Below are positions 16,706 through 28,395 of a DNA stretch of 64,000 bases, in pieces. The stretch lies in contig NZ_CP027190.1 of the NCBI RefSeq assembly GCF_002970915.1, positions 2,108,001 to 2,172,000 of the forward strand. The letters run 5' to 3'. Origin of the DNA: Lactobacillus sp. CBA3605. GTDB taxonomy: Bacteria; Bacillota; Bacilli; Lactobacillales; Lactobacillaceae. Positions within the stretch are counted from its first letter, which is position 1, and every line of letters begins with the position of its first letter. The notes under the pieces are model-generated. The model had not been told where the DNA came from. It made no database searches and saw only the letters and a program-made list of their open reading frames with translations. The position numbers were made by a program, and so were the translations under genes.

Positions 16706-16779
16706 CGGGAAGTAGCTCAGCTTGGTAGAGCACTACGTTCGGGACGTAGGGGTCGCAGGTTCAAATCCTGTTTTCCCGA
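16706..16779 (+). tRNA. tRNA-Pro(CGG)
   Basis: Acceptor CGGGAAG / TTTCCCG with one G-T pair. The anticodon stem CTACG / CGTAG encloses TTCGGGA, giving CGG. The body is almost the same as tRNA-Pro(TGG) just upstream, pointing to tandem duplication followed by anticodon-arm change. It lies after a terminator-like hairpin. The CCA end is not encoded. Confidence 0.92.
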
Positions 16780-16839
16780 TTAGATTAACCGTAAATAACC
16801 AGTCAATTAGGCATCAATTATAGTGAGCTGGTGTTTCCT

Positions 16840-16871
16840 AAAAGGATGAGACTTTGTGCTCATCCTTTTTT
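16840..16871 (+). terminator. Intrinsic terminator after the tRNA cluster
   Basis: AAAAGGATGAG and CTCATCCTTTTTT form an 11-base stem with a T-tract. Confidence 0.85.
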
Positions 16872-16980
16872 GCTGTCAACTATACCAACTGGCAGTCGAA
16901 TCAATTGAAAGCGACTGATGGGCGTGCTATGCTGTAACAACCGTAGGGAACCGATGCGGCCGCGCTTTAGGTAAAATTCT

Positions 16981-17008
16981 TTGCAATTTCATATTATCCT
17001 CGTATAAT
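16981..17008 (+). promoter_or_regulatory. Promoter of ctsR-clpC
   Basis: TTGCAA (16981-16986) and TATAAT (17003-17008) are separated by 16 bases, with the CtsR operator directly downstream. Confidence 0.75.
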
Positions 17009-17011
17009 GAA

Positions 17012-17028
17012 AGTCAATATTAGTCAAA
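17012..17028 (+). promoter_or_regulatory. CtsR operator
   Basis: Tandem heptads AGTCAAT and AGTCAAA are separated by ATT. This fits the CtsR consensus of two RGTCAAA heptads spaced by three bases. It covers the expected transcription start, so CtsR binding would block its own operon until heat stress. Confidence 0.88.
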
Positions 17029-17050
17029 GATAATGTAAAGGGTGAAGCAA

Positions 17051-17518
17051 ATGCAAAGTCAAAATATCTCCGATATCATTGAAAAATATTTAAAAAGTAT
17101 TTTGGCGGACGCGGCGCATGTTGAAATTCGACGGTCAGAAATTGCGGATCTGTTTAACGTGGTTCCCTCCCAGATTAATTATGTGATCAAGACCCGTTTT
17201 ACCATTCAAAACGGTTACTTAGTTGAAAGTAAACGTGGTGGTGGTGGGTATATTCGCATTGAAAAGGTTAATTTAGTCGATGATGCAGACGTTTTGGACA
17301 CCCTGATTCAAGTGATTGGGGATTCCATCACACAACGTGACGCCTACGCGGTCGTCCAAAGTCTTTATGAAGACGACGTGTTAAATCGTCGCGAAGCCCA
17401 ATTAATTCTAGTCGCTACTGATCGGAATACCTTAAAGGTGGACGATCATGATTTAGAAAATAGCTTACGGGCGCGAATTATTATTGGTATTTTAAATCAT
17501 TTACGTTATGAAAGTTAA
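17051..17518 (+). CDS. ctsR: Transcriptional repressor of class III heat shock genes
   Basis: Dimeric heat-sensing repressor of 155 residues controlling clp genes. The N-terminal winged helix is recognisable (ISDIIEKYLKSILA, VVPSQINYVIKTRF) and ends in the glycine-rich wing KRGGGGYIRI that senses temperature. The C-terminal half is the helical dimer and ClpC-interaction domain. GTG 17042 sits only one base from AAAGGG, so ATG 17051 is chosen. The clpC start is 18 bases downstream. The mcsA and mcsB genes found between ctsR and clpC in Bacillus are absent. Confidence 0.96.
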   Translation: MQSQNISDIIEKYLKSILADAAHVEIRRSEIADLFNVVPSQINYVIKTRFTIQNGYLVESKRGGGGYIRIEKVNLVDDADVLDTLIQVIGDSITQRDAYAVVQSLYEDDVLNRREAQLILVATDRNTLKVDDHDLENSLRARIIIGILNHLRYES

Positions 17519-17536
17519 AGAAAGCGAGGAATCGCA

Positions 17537-20041
17537 ATGGATAACCTATTTACCCCGAGTGCCAAAAGTGTCTTAGTCTTAGCGCAAGAGCAGGCTAAGT
17601 ATTTTAAACATCAAGCAGTTGGTACGGAACATCTATTATTAGCGTTGGCCATCGAGAAAAATGGGATTGCTAACAAGGTCTTACAACAATATTCCGTGAC
17701 AGAGGATGATATCCGTGAAGAAATTGAGCGGTTTACTGGCTATGGGACGTTAAGCAATGTTGGTAAAGACACCTATTTACCGTATTCGCCGAAAGCTAAA
17801 GAGATTTTATCAGTTGCTGGTGATGAAGCAAAGCGGCTTGGCGCTAACAAGATTGGCACGGAACATCTATTATTAGCGATGCTCTCTGATGAAAGTATCT
17901 TGTCCTCGCGAATTTTAATGAACCTAAATCTTGATTTAGGTCAGACTCGCAAAGTGGTCTTGCGTAAGCTTGGTGTCAGTGATGCCATGGGTAAGCGTAA
18001 AGCTAATGCGCAAACTCGGAATGCAAAATCCACAGAAGGGACACCAACCTTGGATTCCTTAGCCCGTGACTTAACCCAATTGGCGAGTGAACAGGAAATG
18101 GATCCTGTCGTTGGCCGTTCCAAAGAGGTCAAACGGGTCATTCAAATCTTGTCACGACGGACAAAAAATAACCCCGTTCTAATTGGTGAACCTGGGGTTG
18201 GTAAAACAGCGATTGCTGAGGGCCTGGCGCAAAAGATTGTGGCGGGTGATGTGCCGAGTGATATGGCTGATAAACGTCTTATGATGCTTGATATGGGCTC
18301 ATTAGTAGCGGGTACCAAGTATCGTGGTGAATTTGAAGATCGCTTGAAAAAAGTTATCGACGAAATTTACAATGATGGGCATGTTATTTTATTTATCGAT
18401 GAATTGCATACCTTAATTGGGGCCGGGGGTGCTGAAGGGGCGATTGATGCTTCTAACATCTTAAAACCTGCTTTAGCCCGTGGTGAACTTCAAACCATTG
18501 GGGCTACGACTTTAAATGAATATCAAAAATATATCGAATCAGATGCAGCCTTAGAACGACGTTTTGCTACCGTAATGGTTAATGAACCAACCCCAGCAGA
18601 AGCCGTTGAGATTTTAAGTGGTTTGCGGCCACGCTATGAAGATCATCATCATGTCATGATTACCGATGAGGCAGTGGAACAAGCAGTCAAGCTTTCTAAT
18701 CGCTACATTAGCGATCGTTTCTTACCGGATAAGGCGATTGATTTAATGGACGAAGCTGCCGCCAAAGTTCGGATTGACCAAATGGATCAACCAACTAAGT
18801 TATCTAAAAATCAAGATAAGTTGACGAAACTACGGCAAGCTAAAGAAGCTGCAATTGAAGATCAAGACTTTGAACAAGCTGCCGATATTCGCAAACGTGA
18901 AATGAAATTAAAACAACGGTTAGCGACTTTAGCGGCTGATCAACAGGCTGAGGTTGCTGATGGCACATCCCAGAAGTATCACTTACAAGTAACGGGTGAA
19001 GATATTGCCCAAGTGGTGGCTGAATGGACTGGCGTGCCGTTGACACAGTTACAAAAGACTGAAAGTGAACGATTGGTTAACCTTGAAAAGATTTTACATC
19101 AACGGGTTGTTGGTCAACCAGAAGCAGTTTCAGCGGTGGCACGTGCGATTCGGCGGGCTCGGAGCGGTTTGAAAGATCCAAGTCGTCCAATTGGGTCTTT
19201 CATGTTCTTAGGCCCTACTGGGGTCGGAAAGACCGAATTAGCGAAGGCCTTGGCTGAAGCGATGTTTGGTTCAGAAGATAATATGATTCGAATTGATATG
19301 TCTGAATACATGGAACGGTATTCAACGAGTCGTTTGATTGGTTCGGCCCCTGGTTATGTTGGTTATGATGAAGGTGGTCAGTTAACCGAAAAAGTTCGGC
19401 AAAAGCCTTATTCAGTCGTGTTATTTGATGAAGTTGAAAAAGCCCATCCAGATGTCTTTAATATTTTATTGCAGGTCTTGGATGATGGTTATTTAACGGA
19501 TTCGAAGGGGCGGAAAGTTGATTTCCGCAATACGATCTTGATTATGACATCAAACTTAGGTGCGACAACGCTACGTGATGAAAAATCAGTTGGCTTTGGT
19601 GCAGCTGATAAGGCGAATGATTATCAGGCGGTATCAGCTACGATTCGCGAAGAGCTTCGGAAGGCCTTCCGACCAGAATTCTTGAACCGAATTGATGAGA
19701 CAATTGTCTTCCATTCACTCAACCGTGAAGAATTACATGCGATTGTCAAGTTAATGGCGCAAGAAATTGTTGGGCGGGTTGCACAACAAGGGATTAAGAT
19801 TAAGATTACGGCGGCGGCCATTGATGTGGTTGCGAAAGCTGGTTTTGATCCTGAATATGGTGCACGTCCAATTCGACGGGCTTTACAAACTGAAATTGAA
19901 GACCGGTTAAGTGAATCCTTATTAACTGGTGAAATTAAAGTGAATGATCAGGTTACAATCGGTGCCCATAAAGGGGCAATTACGGTTAATGTGAAAACTC
20001 AGCCGAAATCTGATGGCCGTTCGACAGTATCTTCAAGTTAA
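17537..20041 (+). CDS. clpC: ATP-dependent Clp protease ATP-binding subunit ClpC
   Basis: AAA+ unfoldase of 834 residues that feeds proteins to ClpP. Domains in order: two Clp N repeats (residues 1-145), AAA+ module 1 with Walker [10 protein letters not shown] and Walker [12 protein letters not shown], a middle coiled coil with UVR motif ([20 protein letters not shown]), AAA+ module 2 with GPTGVGKTE, and the C-terminal D2-small domain. The UVR motif identifies ClpC and not ClpB or ClpE. It is co-transcribed with ctsR under CtsR control. Without mcsB in this operon, adaptor use may differ from Bacillus. Confidence 0.96.
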   Translation: MDNLFTPSAKSVLVLAQEQAKYFKHQAVGTEHLLLALAIEKNGIANKVLQQYSVTEDDIREEIERFTGYGTLSNVGKDTYLPYSPKAKEILSVAGDEAKRLGANKIGTEHLLLAMLSDESILSSRILMNLNLDLGQTRKVVLRKLGVSDAMGKRKANAQTRNAKSTEGTPTLDSLARDLTQLASEQEMDPVVGRSKEVKRVIQILSRRTKNNPVLIGEPGVGKTAIAEGLAQKIVAGDVPSDMADKRLMMLDMGSLVAGTKYRGEFEDRLKKVIDEIYNDGHVILFIDELHTLIGAGGAEGAIDASNILKPALARGELQTIGATTLNEYQKYIESDAALERRFATVMVNEPTPAEAVEILSGLRPRYEDHHHVMITDEAVEQAVKLSNRYISDRFLPDKAIDLMDEAAAKVRIDQMDQPTKLSKNQDKLTKLRQAKEAAIEDQDFEQAADIRKREMKLKQRLATLAADQQAEVADGTSQKYHLQVTGEDIAQVVAEWTGVPLTQLQKTESERLVNLEKILHQRVVGQPEAVSAVARAIRRARSGLKDPSRPIGSFMFLGPTGVGKTELAKALAEAMFGSEDNMIRIDMSEYMERYSTSRLIGSAPGYVGYDEGGQLTEKVRQKPYSVVLFDEVEKAHPDVFNILLQVLDDGYLTDSKGRKVDFRNTILIMTSNLGATTLRDEKSVGFGAADKANDYQAVSATIREELRKAFRPEFLNRIDETIVFHSLNREELHAIVKLMAQEIVGRVAQQGIKIKITAAAIDVVAKAGFDPEYGARPIRRALQTEIEDRLSESLLTGEIKVNDQVTIGAHKGAITVNVKTQPKSDGRSTVSSS

Positions 20042-20056
20042 TCTAAACATAAAGGG

Positions 20057-20092
20057 TAAGTCTGGAACTTTGGTTCTAGGCTTATTTTTTTG
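20057..20092 (+). terminator. Intrinsic terminator of ctsR-clpC
   Basis: TAAGTCTGGAAC and GGTTCTAGGCTTATTTTTTT pair with wobbles and end in a seven-T tail. Confidence 0.75.
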
Positions 20093-20186
20093 ATTTCAGA
20101 TTTTGAGGTGCGTTTCAAGACTGGCGACTAATCGGGTTTTGGTGTAGATTATAATAGGAATTAAGAATTGAAAGAAGGTGGCCGCG

Positions 20187-20786
20187 ATGGTGACGCGTGC
20201 CGAACAGCTAGCACAAACACATCAGGCAATTTTATCTGCTGCCCGGGAGTTGTTTTTGAAAGAAGGCTATGCCGCGACGAGTACTCGTGATATTGCCAAT
20301 GCAGTTGGCATTACGCAACCGGCTTTGTACCATCATTTTAAAGATAAAGAAGTTATTTTTTTGGCCGTCATCACAACTGTCGGTGCTGAAATTAAAACGG
20401 GACTGGCAGCCATCTTAACCGATCAAACTCAGTCGCCGTTAGAGCAATTAACGGATGTATCGCTACTGCTGACCCATAAGCATCCAGCCGATGTATTCAC
20501 GTTAATCCATACGAGTTTTAAAGCTTTGACTCGGGAACATATTCAACAATTAGCCACAGTCTTTGCCACCGATTATGTTCAACCACTCCAAACTTTTTTT
20601 GAACAAGAGCGTGTTACATTGCAAGTGGGGGTCACGCCTCAAATGGCGGCTAACTTTTATTTGACTAGTTTGAGTCCGTTATTCAATCGGTTTCATCAGA
20701 TTGGTGATCCGAAAGCTGATGAACGGGTGCAAGTTCAAACGTTATTGAAAATGATTTTATTTGGCGTGGCGACGCCAAATAATTGA
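20187..20786 (+). CDS. TetR-family transcriptional regulator
   Basis: One-component repressor of 199 residues. The N-terminal TetR helix-turn-helix is clear: ILSAARELFLKEGYAATSTR, then DIANAVGITQPALYHHFKDK with the canonical LYHHF core. The C-terminal ligand-binding part is unassigned. ATG 20187 is chosen because AAGAAGGTGG sits at good spacing, whereas GTG 20178 overlaps the binding site. It lies alone between the clpC terminator and the rpoB promoter, with no nearby transporter or enzyme as obvious target. Confidence 0.87.
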   Translation: MVTRAEQLAQTHQAILSAARELFLKEGYAATSTRDIANAVGITQPALYHHFKDKEVIFLAVITTVGAEIKTGLAAILTDQTQSPLEQLTDVSLLLTHKHPADVFTLIHTSFKALTREHIQQLATVFATDYVQPLQTFFEQERVTLQVGVTPQMAANFYLTSLSPLFNRFHQIGDPKADERVQVQTLLKMILFGVATPNN

Positions 20787-20796
20787 AGGTTCTAGA

Positions 20797-20825
20797 TTGA
20801 CAATTGACCGCGTTCGTTGTATATT
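20797..20825 (+). promoter_or_regulatory. Promoter upstream of rpoB
   Basis: Consensus TTGACA (20797-20802), a 17-base spacer and TATATT (20820-20825). Transcription would start near 20832, about 200 bases before rpoB. Confidence 0.75.
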
Positions 20826-20895
20826 ATAACTTGTCTGTAACCGTGAACTCGAACAAATGCGCAATCTATTGTCTGCGCTGTTTGCTAATATAATC

Positions 20896-20937
20896 CCAAA
20901 AATAGTCCAACTTAAATGACTATTTTTGGTTTTTTTA
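20896..20937 (+). terminator. Intrinsic terminator within the rpoB leader
   Basis: CCAAAAATAGTC (20896-20907) and GACTATTTTTGG (20918-20929) form a perfect 12-base stem followed by eight T residues. It lies downstream of the consensus promoter and upstream of rpoB, so the transcript must be attenuated, or a short RNA is released, or a second promoter drives rpoB. Confidence 0.8.
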
Positions 20938-21029
20938 TGCCCAAAATTCGGTTTTTAGTGCATTTGTAACACAAATGTAATATTAATTGTGAGGGCCGAG
21001 GCACGGAATAATAAGAAGGGGTGAACAAC

Positions 21030-24000
21030 TTGGCCGGACATTTAGTTAAATACGGTAAACACCGTACCCGTAGAAGTTATGCACGTATCAAGGAAGTTCT
21101 TGATTTGCCTAACTTGATCGAAATTCAATCTGATTCATATCAGTGGTTCTTGGATGAAGGTCTCCGGGAAATGTTTGAAGATATTTTGCCAATCGACGAT
21201 TTTGCAGGAAAACTTTCACTTGAATTTGTCGACTATCAACTATTAGAACCAAAGTACACCGTCGATGAAGCACGTGAACATGATGCGAATTATTCCGCAC
21301 CACTGCATGTGACTTTACGATTGACTAACCATGAAACTGGTGAAATTAAGTCACAAGATGTATTCTTTGGCGATTTCCCATTAATGACTGAACAAGGGAC
21401 CTTTATCATTAACGGTGCCGAACGGGTCATTGTCTCACAATTGGTTCGTTCACCCGGTGTTTACTTTAATGAAGAATTAGATAAAAATGGTCGTCCTAGT
21501 TATGGTACGACGGTGATTCCTAACCGTGGAGCCTGGCTTGAATTAGAAACTGACGCCAAACAAATTTCGTACGTTCGGATTGACCGGACTCGGAAAATTC
21601 CATTAACGGAATTAGTTCGGGCTTTAGGTTATGGTTCTGATGACGATATTATCGAAATGTTAGGTGAAACTGACAGTTTGATGCTAACGTTGGAAAAAGA
21701 CGTGCATAAGAATACGGATGATTCCCGTGTTGAAGAATCGTTAAAAGATATTTATGAACGGCTACGTCCTGGTGAACCCAAGACTGCTGATAGTTCACGG
21801 AGCCTTTTAACTGCACGGTTCTTTGATCCTAAACGTTATGACTTTGCACCAGTTGGCCGCTATAAGGTTAACAAGAAGCTCAGCATGAAGACGCGTTTAA
21901 TGGGTCAAACCTTAGCTGAAACGTTGGCTGATCCAGATACTGGTGAAGTTATCGCGCAAAAGGGTGACATGATTGATAAGAATGTCATGGCTAAGCTTGG
22001 CGATTATTTGGAACGTGACGACTTCAAGACGGTTACTTATACGCCATCTGATGAAGCTGTTGTGACGAATCCAATGGTGTTACAAGTTGTTAAAGTCTAT
22101 TCACAAAATGATCCTGAAAAAGTTGTGAATGTCATTGGTAATGGCAATATTGATTTGAAGTTCAAGCACATTGTGCCAGCTGATATCATTGCTTCTATTA
22201 ATTACTTCTTCAACTTGCGTGAAGGTTTAGGCACGACCGATGATATTGATCACTTGGGTAACCGTCGGATTCGTTCAGTTGGTGAATTGTTACAAAACCA
22301 ATTCCGAATCGGGTTATCACGGATGGAACGAGTTGTTCGTGAACGGATGTCAATCCAAGACGCCGCAACCGTTACGCCACAACAATTAATCAATATTCGC
22401 CCAGTTGTTGCCTCAATCAAGGAATTCTTTGGGTCTTCACAATTGTCACAATTCATGGATCAAACGAACCCCTTAGGTGAATTAACGCATAAACGGCGTT
22501 TGTCAGCCTTAGGACCTGGTGGTTTGACGCGTGATCGGGCTGGTTATGAAGTTCGAGACGTGCATTATACCCATTATGGTCGGATGTGCCCAATCGAAAC
22601 GCCTGAAGGTCCAAATATCGGGTTGATTAATAGTTTGTCATCATATGCCAAGGTTAACCGTTATGGGTTTATCGAAACGCCTTATCGACGGGTCGATTGG
22701 ACGACACATAAGGTTACTGACAAGATTGACTATTTAGCTGCCGATGAAGAAGACCAATTTGTCATTGCACAAGCAAACTCCCCATTAAACGATGATGGTT
22801 CTTTCGTTGAAGATACAGTTTTGGCCCGTGAAAAGGAAGAAAACTTGGAAACTTCAATCGAGAACGTCGATTACATGGACGTTTCGCCTAAGCAAGTTGT
22901 TGCCGTAGCCACCGCATGTATTCCTTTCTTGGAAAACGATGACTCTAACCGGGCCCTTATGGGTGCCAATATGCAACGACAAGCGGTGCCTTTAGTTGAT
23001 CCACATGCCCCATTAGTTGGGACCGGGATTGAATACAAAGCGGCGCATGACTCTGGGATTGCTTTAATTAATAAGCATGAAGGAACAGTTGAATACGTTG
23101 ATGCGCGTGAAATTCGCGTTCGACGTGACGATGGTTCTTTGGATACCTACAAATTAATGAAATTCCGTCGTTCTAATGGTGGTAAGAACTATAACCAACG
23201 GCCAATCGTCAAAGTTAGTGATCATGTTGACAATGATGAAGTTTTGGCCGATGGTCCAGCCATGGAAGGTGGGGAATTAGCCTTAGGGCAAAACCCATTA
23301 GTTGCCTTCATGACTTGGAATGGTTATAACTTCGAAGATGCCATCATTATTAATGAACGGTTGGTTCGCGAAGATGTTTACACGTCAATCCATATTGAAG
23401 AATATGAATCAGAAGCGCGTGACACTAAGCTTGGACCTGAAGAAATGACGCGTGAAATTCCTAACGTTGGGGAAGATGCTTTAAAGAACCTTGACGAAGA
23501 TGGGATTATCCGCGTTGGTGCTGAAGTTAAAGATGGCGACATTCTAGTTGGTAAAGTAACACCTAAAGGGGTTACAGAATTATCAGCTGAAGAACGTTTG
23601 TTACACGCAATCTTTGGTGAAAAGGCCCGCGAAGTTCGCGATACCTCACTCCGGGTACCACATGGTGGTGGCGGAATCGTGCAAGATGTTAAGATCTTTA
23701 CCCGTGAAAATGGGGATGAATTATCACCTGGCGTTAACATGATGGTCCGCGTTTACATTGCGCAAAAGCGGAAGATTCAAGTTGGGGATAAGATGGCCGG
23801 ACGACATGGTAATAAAGGGACTGTTTCAATCGTAGTTCCTGAAGAAGATATGCCGTACATGCCAGATGGTACCCCTATTGATATCATGTTGAGTCCGATG
23901 GGGGTTCCTTCCCGGATGAACATTGGTCAAGTTTTGGAATTGCATTTAGGAATGGCTGCTCGCAAGTTAGGCATTCATATGGCAACGCCAGTCTTTGATG

Positions 24001-24635
24001 GGGCGCGTGACTCTGATATTTGGAAAGCCGTTCGTGAAGCTGGGATGGATCAAGATGGGAAGACCGTTGTTTATGATGGTCGGACCGGTGAACCATTCGA
24101 CAAACGAGTTGCCGTTGGGGTTATGCACTATATGAAGCTTAGTCACATGGTTGACGATAAGATCCATGCACGTTCCATCGGACCATACTCTTTAGTTACG
24201 CAACAACCACTTGGTGGGAAAGCGCAATTTGGGGGCCAACGTTTCGGTGAAATGGAAGTTTGGGCCTTGGAAGCTTATGGGGCTGCTTATACCTTGCAAG
24301 AAATCTTGACTTACAAGTCTGATGACGTGGTTGGTCGGGTTAAAACCTACGAAGCCATCGTTAAGGGCGAACCAATTCCTAAACCAGGAGTGCCAGAATC
24401 ATTCCGAGTTTTGGTTAAGGAATTACAAGCATTAGGCCTTGATATGAAGGTCCTCGATGCAGAAGATAAAGAAATTGAATTGCGGGATATGGATGACGAT
24501 GACGACGATGTCGTTAACGTGGATGCCTTGAGCAAGTTCCAGCAAGAACAAGAACAAAAAGCCGCTGATAAACCAGCTAAGGCTGACAAGCCAGCAGCTT
24601 CAGAAACAACAAACGCTCACCAGGATAATCAATAA
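21030..24635 (+). CDS. rpoB: RNA polymerase beta subunit
   Basis: Core RNA polymerase subunit of 1201 residues. The start is TTG 21030 ([15 protein letters not shown]), with AAGAAGGGGTG upstream; a GTG at 21021 lies inside the binding site and is rejected. The rifampicin region ([20 protein letters not shown]) looks wild type, and the C-terminal [20 protein letters not shown] is conserved. The acidic tail (DDDDDD) and an Ala/Lys-rich end are typical of lactobacilli. The gap to rpoC is 17 bases. Confidence 0.98.
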   Translation: MAGHLVKYGKHRTRRSYARIKEVLDLPNLIEIQSDSYQWFLDEGLREMFEDILPIDDFAGKLSLEFVDYQLLEPKYTVDEAREHDANYSAPLHVTLRLTNHETGEIKSQDVFFGDFPLMTEQGTFIINGAERVIVSQLVRSPGVYFNEELDKNGRPSYGTTVIPNRGAWLELETDAKQISYVRIDRTRKIPLTELVRALGYGSDDDIIEMLGETDSLMLTLEKDVHKNTDDSRVEESLKDIYERLRPGEPKTADSSRSLLTARFFDPKRYDFAPVGRYKVNKKLSMKTRLMGQTLAETLADPDTGEVIAQKGDMIDKNVMAKLGDYLERDDFKTVTYTPSDEAVVTNPMVLQVVKVYSQNDPEKVVNVIGNGNIDLKFKHIVPADIIASINYFFNLREGLGTTDDIDHLGNRRIRSVGELLQNQFRIGLSRMERVVRERMSIQDAATVTPQQLINIRPVVASIKEFFGSSQLSQFMDQTNPLGELTHKRRLSALGPGGLTRDRAGYEVRDVHYTHYGRMCPIETPEGPNIGLINSLSSYAKVNRYGFIETPYRRVDWTTHKVTDKIDYLAADEEDQFVIAQANSPLNDDGSFVEDTVLAREKEENLETSIENVDYMDVSPKQVVAVATACIPFLENDDSNRALMGANMQRQAVPLVDPHAPLVGTGIEYKAAHDSGIALINKHEGTVEYVDAREIRVRRDDGSLDTYKLMKFRRSNGGKNYNQRPIVKVSDHVDNDEVLADGPAMEGGELALGQNPLVAFMTWNGYNFEDAIIINERLVREDVYTSIHIEEYESEARDTKLGPEEMTREIPNVGEDALKNLDEDGIIRVGAEVKDGDILVGKVTPKGVTELSAEERLLHAIFGEKAREVRDTSLRVPHGGGGIVQDVKIFTRENGDELSPGVNMMVRVYIAQKRKIQVGDKMAGRHGNKGTVSIVVPEEDMPYMPDGTPIDIMLSPMGVPSRMNIGQVLELHLGMAARKLGIHMATPVFDGARDSDIWKAVREAGMDQDGKTVVYDGRTGEPFDKRVAVGVMHYMKLSHMVDDKIHARSIGPYSLVTQQPLGGKAQFGGQRFGEMEVWALEAYGAAYTLQEILTYKSDDVVGRVKTYEAIVKGEPIPKPGVPESFRVLVKELQALGLDMKVLDAEDKEIELRDMDDDDDDVVNVDALSKFQQEQEQKAADKPAKADKPAASETTNAHQDNQ

Positions 24636-24652
24636 AAAGGGAGGTCGGTCCT

Positions 24653-27600
24653 TTGATCGATGTCAACAAGTTTGAAAGCATGCAAATCGGTCTGGCATCA
24701 CCAGACAAGATTCGTAGCTGGTCATATGGCGAAGTTAAAAAGCCGGAAACCATTAACTACCGGACATTGAAACCTGAAAAAGACGGTCTGTTTGATGAAC
24801 GTATCTTCGGTCCTACTAAGGATTGGGAATGTGCTTGTGGTAAGTACAAACGGATTCGTTATAAGGGTATTGTCTGTGACCGTTGTGGGGTTGAAGTGAC
24901 TCGTAGTAAAGTTCGTCGCGAACGGATGGGTCATATTGAACTTGCCGCACCAGTGACACACATCTGGTACTTTAAGGGAATTCCTAGCCGGATGGGCTTA
25001 GTTTTAGACATGAGTCCTCGGGCACTTGAAGAAATCATTTACTTCGCTTCATACGTCGTTATCGAACCTGGTAACACGCCACTTGAAAAGAAACAATTGC
25101 TTTCTGAACGTGAATACCGAGAAAAGAAAGCCCAATACGGTAATGAATTTGATGCCGAAATGGGTGCTGAAGCAATTAAGCGTCTTTTAAATAACGTCGA
25201 ACTTGAAAAAGAAGCACGTGATTTGAAGGAAGCCTTAAAAGATGCTTCTGGTCAAAAACGGACGCGGGCCGTTCGTCGTCTAGATATCATTGAAGCCTTT
25301 GTTACTTCTGGTAATGAACCTGCTTGGATGGTCATGGATGCGATTCCGGTCATTCCCCCGGACTTACGGCCAATGGTTCAATTGGAAGGTGGACGTTTTG
25401 CCACTTCTGACTTGAATGATTTATACCGTCGGGTCATCAACCGTAACAACCGGTTGAAACGTTTATTAGATTTAAATGCCCCTGGTATTATTGTTCAAAA
25501 CGAAAAGCGGATGTTACAAGAAGCCGTTGATGCTTTGATTGATAATGGTCGGCGTGGGCGTCCTGTTGCTGGGCCTGGTAATCGGCCATTGAAGTCCCTC
25601 TCACATATGTTGAAAGGGAAGCAAGGTCGGTTCCGTCAAAACTTACTTGGTAAGCGGGTTGATTATTCTGGGCGTTCTGTTATCGACGTTGGACCATTCT
25701 TGAAGATGAACCAAATGGGGTTACCACGTCAAATGGCGTTGGAACTCTTCAAGCCTTTCATCATGAAAGAATTGGTTAAACGTGAATTAGCTTCTAACAT
25801 CAAAAATGCTAAACGGAAGATTGAACGTGCAGATGACGATGTTTGGGGTGTCTTAGAAGACGTCATTAAAGAACATCCAGTGCTCTTGAACCGGGCCCCT
25901 ACACTTCACCGTTTAGGGATTCAAGCGTTCGAACCAGTCTTGGTTAGTGGTAAAGCAATGCGGTTACATCCATTGGCTTGTGAAGCTTACAATGCCGATT
26001 TCGATGGGGACCAAATGGCCATCCATTTACCTTTATCAGATGAAGCACAAGCTGAAGCTCGGCTATTAATGTTGGCTGCGCATCATATCTTGGCACCTAA
26101 AGATGGTAAGCCAGTGGTAACACCATCACAAGATATGGTTATCGGTAACTACTACTTGACGACTGAAGAAGTTGGTCGTGAAGGCGAAGGCATGATCTTT
26201 AAAGACTTGAATGAAGCTCAAAAAGCTTATCAAGCTGGCTACGTGCACATGCACAGTCGGGTTGGGATTCAAGCTTCATCCATGACTGACAAGCCTTTCA
26301 ATGACGAACAGAAGCAAGAAGTCTTAGTGACTACGGTTGGTAAAGCTATCTTCAATAACATTTTGCCTGGTAAGTTCCCATACTTGAACGAACCAACGAA
26401 TGACAATTTGATTGATGGCACGCCTGCCAAGTATTTCTTGAAGCCTGGTGAAAACATTCATGATTTCTTAGATGGTCAAGACTTAATCATGCCATTTAAG
26501 AAGGGCTTCTTGGCTGATATTATTGCGGAAGTTTACAAGCAATACCATGTGACGGCAACGTCACTCTTGCTTGACCGGATGAAAGACTTAGGTTACAACA
26601 TTTCAACTAAGTCTGGTTTGACGGTTGGGGTTGCCGATGTGACTGACTTAAAAGAAAAACCAGAAATCATCGACGCAGCGCATAAGCAAGTTAACACGAT
26701 TTCAAAACAATTCCGTCGTGGTTTAATTACGGATGATGAACGTTATGAACGGGTCATTGGTGTCTGGAATGATGCTAAAGACCAAATCCAACAAAAACTA
26801 ATTGATAGTTTTAGCCCAGATAACCCAATCTTTATGATGAGTGATTCTGGTGCGCGTGGGAACATTTCTAACTTTACGCAGTTAGCTGGGATGCGTGGTT
26901 TGATGGCCGCTCCTAATGGGAAAATCATGGAACTACCTATTCTTTCTAACTTCCGTGAAGGACTCTCAGTCTTGGAAATGTTTATTTCAACCCATGGGGC
27001 TCGTAAAGGGATGACCGATACGGCCTTGAAGACTGCCAACTCTGGTTACTTGACACGTCGACTTGTCGATGTGGCTCAAGATGTTATTGTGCGTGAAAAG
27101 GATTGTGGCACTGATCGTGGGTTACGAATCGAAGCCATCATGGATGGTAACGAAGTTATCGAACCATTGTATGACCGGATTTTAGGTCGTTACACGATGA
27201 AGACTGTCTTTAATCCTGAGACGCATGAAGAAATTGTTGGTAACAACGTTATGATCGATGAAGACCTAGCACAGACGATTGTTGGCGCGGGTGTAACTGA
27301 AGTGACGATTCGTTCGGCCTTCACTTGCAACACGAAACATGGGGTTTGTGAACACTGTTATGGCCGTAATATGGCTACCGGTGATGAAGTCGAAGTCGGT
27401 GAAGCTGTTGGGACCGTTGCGGCACAATCAATCGGTGAACCCGGGACGCAGTTAACGATGCGGACTTTCCATACTGGTGGGGTTGCCGGAGACGATATTA
27501 CCCAAGGGTTGCCACGGGTTCAAGAAATTGTTGAATCACGTAATCCTAAAGGGCGTGCCGAAGTTACTGAAGTAACTGGGACGGTTGAATCAATTGAAGA

Positions 27601-28294
27601 AAATCCTGCGGAACGGACGAAAGAAGTTACGGTTAAGGGTGAAACTGATACCCGGACTTATACGTTACCGTTAACAGCGCGGATGGCGGTTAGTGAAGGT
27701 GACTTCATTCATCGTGGTGCAGCGTTGAACGTTGGGTCAATTGATCCTAAACAATTACTTCAAATTCGAGATGTCTTATCAACTGAAAACTACTTACTCC
27801 GTGAAGTGCAACGCGTTTATCGGATGCAAGGGGTTGAAATTGGTGATAAGCACGTTGAAATCATGATTCGGCAGATGCTTCGTAAAGTTCGGATCATGGA
27901 TCCGGGTGATACGGATGTCTTACCTGGGACCTTGATGGATATTGCTGATTTTAAAGATGAAAACTACAAGACGTTAATTGCTGGTGGTATTCCAGCAACG
28001 TCACGGCCAGTTATTCTTGGGATTACCAAAGCTGCCTTGGAAACGAATAGTTTCTTATCAGCGGCGTCATTCCAGGAAACAACACGGGTCTTAACTGATG
28101 CGGCTATTCGTGGTAAGAACGATCCATTGATCGGTCTGAAAGAAAATGTCATCATTGGTAAGATCATTCCTGCTGGGACTGGTATGCCGGGTTACCGTCA
28201 TATCAAGCCTAAGGAAGTTGGCAATGTGGCTGATGGGGTTTACTCGATCAGTGATCTTGAAAAACAAATGCAAGAACAAGATGCTAGCAAGTAA
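24653..28294 (+). CDS. rpoC: RNA polymerase beta' subunit
   Basis: Catalytic subunit of 1213 residues. The N-terminal zinc site is [20 protein letters not shown], the active-site loop [12 protein letters not shown] binds the catalytic magnesium, and a second zinc site lies in CGTDRG to CEHCYGRN. The start is TTG 24653 after AAGGGAGGTCGG. Length is normal for Firmicutes. It is followed by a terminator, so rpoBC is a closed operon here and the usual next gene cluster (str) begins more than 8 kb away. Confidence 0.98.
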   Translation: MIDVNKFESMQIGLASPDKIRSWSYGEVKKPETINYRTLKPEKDGLFDERIFGPTKDWECACGKYKRIRYKGIVCDRCGVEVTRSKVRRERMGHIELAAPVTHIWYFKGIPSRMGLVLDMSPRALEEIIYFASYVVIEPGNTPLEKKQLLSEREYREKKAQYGNEFDAEMGAEAIKRLLNNVELEKEARDLKEALKDASGQKRTRAVRRLDIIEAFVTSGNEPAWMVMDAIPVIPPDLRPMVQLEGGRFATSDLNDLYRRVINRNNRLKRLLDLNAPGIIVQNEKRMLQEAVDALIDNGRRGRPVAGPGNRPLKSLSHMLKGKQGRFRQNLLGKRVDYSGRSVIDVGPFLKMNQMGLPRQMALELFKPFIMKELVKRELASNIKNAKRKIERADDDVWGVLEDVIKEHPVLLNRAPTLHRLGIQAFEPVLVSGKAMRLHPLACEAYNADFDGDQMAIHLPLSDEAQAEARLLMLAAHHILAPKDGKPVVTPSQDMVIGNYYLTTEEVGREGEGMIFKDLNEAQKAYQAGYVHMHSRVGIQASSMTDKPFNDEQKQEVLVTTVGKAIFNNILPGKFPYLNEPTNDNLIDGTPAKYFLKPGENIHDFLDGQDLIMPFKKGFLADIIAEVYKQYHVTATSLLLDRMKDLGYNISTKSGLTVGVADVTDLKEKPEIIDAAHKQVNTISKQFRRGLITDDERYERVIGVWNDAKDQIQQKLIDSFSPDNPIFMMSDSGARGNISNFTQLAGMRGLMAAPNGKIMELPILSNFREGLSVLEMFISTHGARKGMTDTALKTANSGYLTRRLVDVAQDVIVREKDCGTDRGLRIEAIMDGNEVIEPLYDRILGRYTMKTVFNPETHEEIVGNNVMIDEDLAQTIVGAGVTEVTIRSAFTCNTKHGVCEHCYGRNMATGDEVEVGEAVGTVAAQSIGEPGTQLTMRTFHTGGVAGDDITQGLPRVQEIVESRNPKGRAEVTEVTGTVESIEENPAERTKEVTVKGETDTRTYTLPLTARMAVSEGDFIHRGAALNVGSIDPKQLLQIRDVLSTENYLLREVQRVYRMQGVEIGDKHVEIMIRQMLRKVRIMDPGDTDVLPGTLMDIADFKDENYKTLIAGGIPATSRPVILGITKAALETNSFLSAASFQETTRVLTDAAIRGKNDPLIGLKENVIIGKIIPAGTGMPGYRHIKPKEVGNVADGVYSISDLEKQMQEQDASK

Positions 28295-28311
28295 TTGCTA
28301 AGTAGCGCAAG

Positions 28312-28341
28312 AAGAGTCGGCCGTAGGGTCGACTCTTTTTT
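28312..28341 (+). terminator. Intrinsic terminator of rpoBC
   Basis: AAGAGTCGG / TCGACTCTTTTTT stem and T-tract, 17 bases after rpoC. Confidence 0.8.
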
Positions 28342-28352
28342 GTACGCAGAAC

Positions 28353-28366
28353 TGTAACCGTTACCA
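28353..28366 (+). promoter_or_regulatory. cre-like site (candidate CcpA operator)
   Basis: TGTAACCGTTACCA matches the cre consensus TGWNANCGNTNWCA at all fixed positions but one. It lies just upstream of the first TATAAT of the MaoC gene and would overlap its -35 region. Inferred only. Confidence 0.45.
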
Positions 28367-28395
28367 AAAGTTATACCGCCTATAATTAACTGGTA

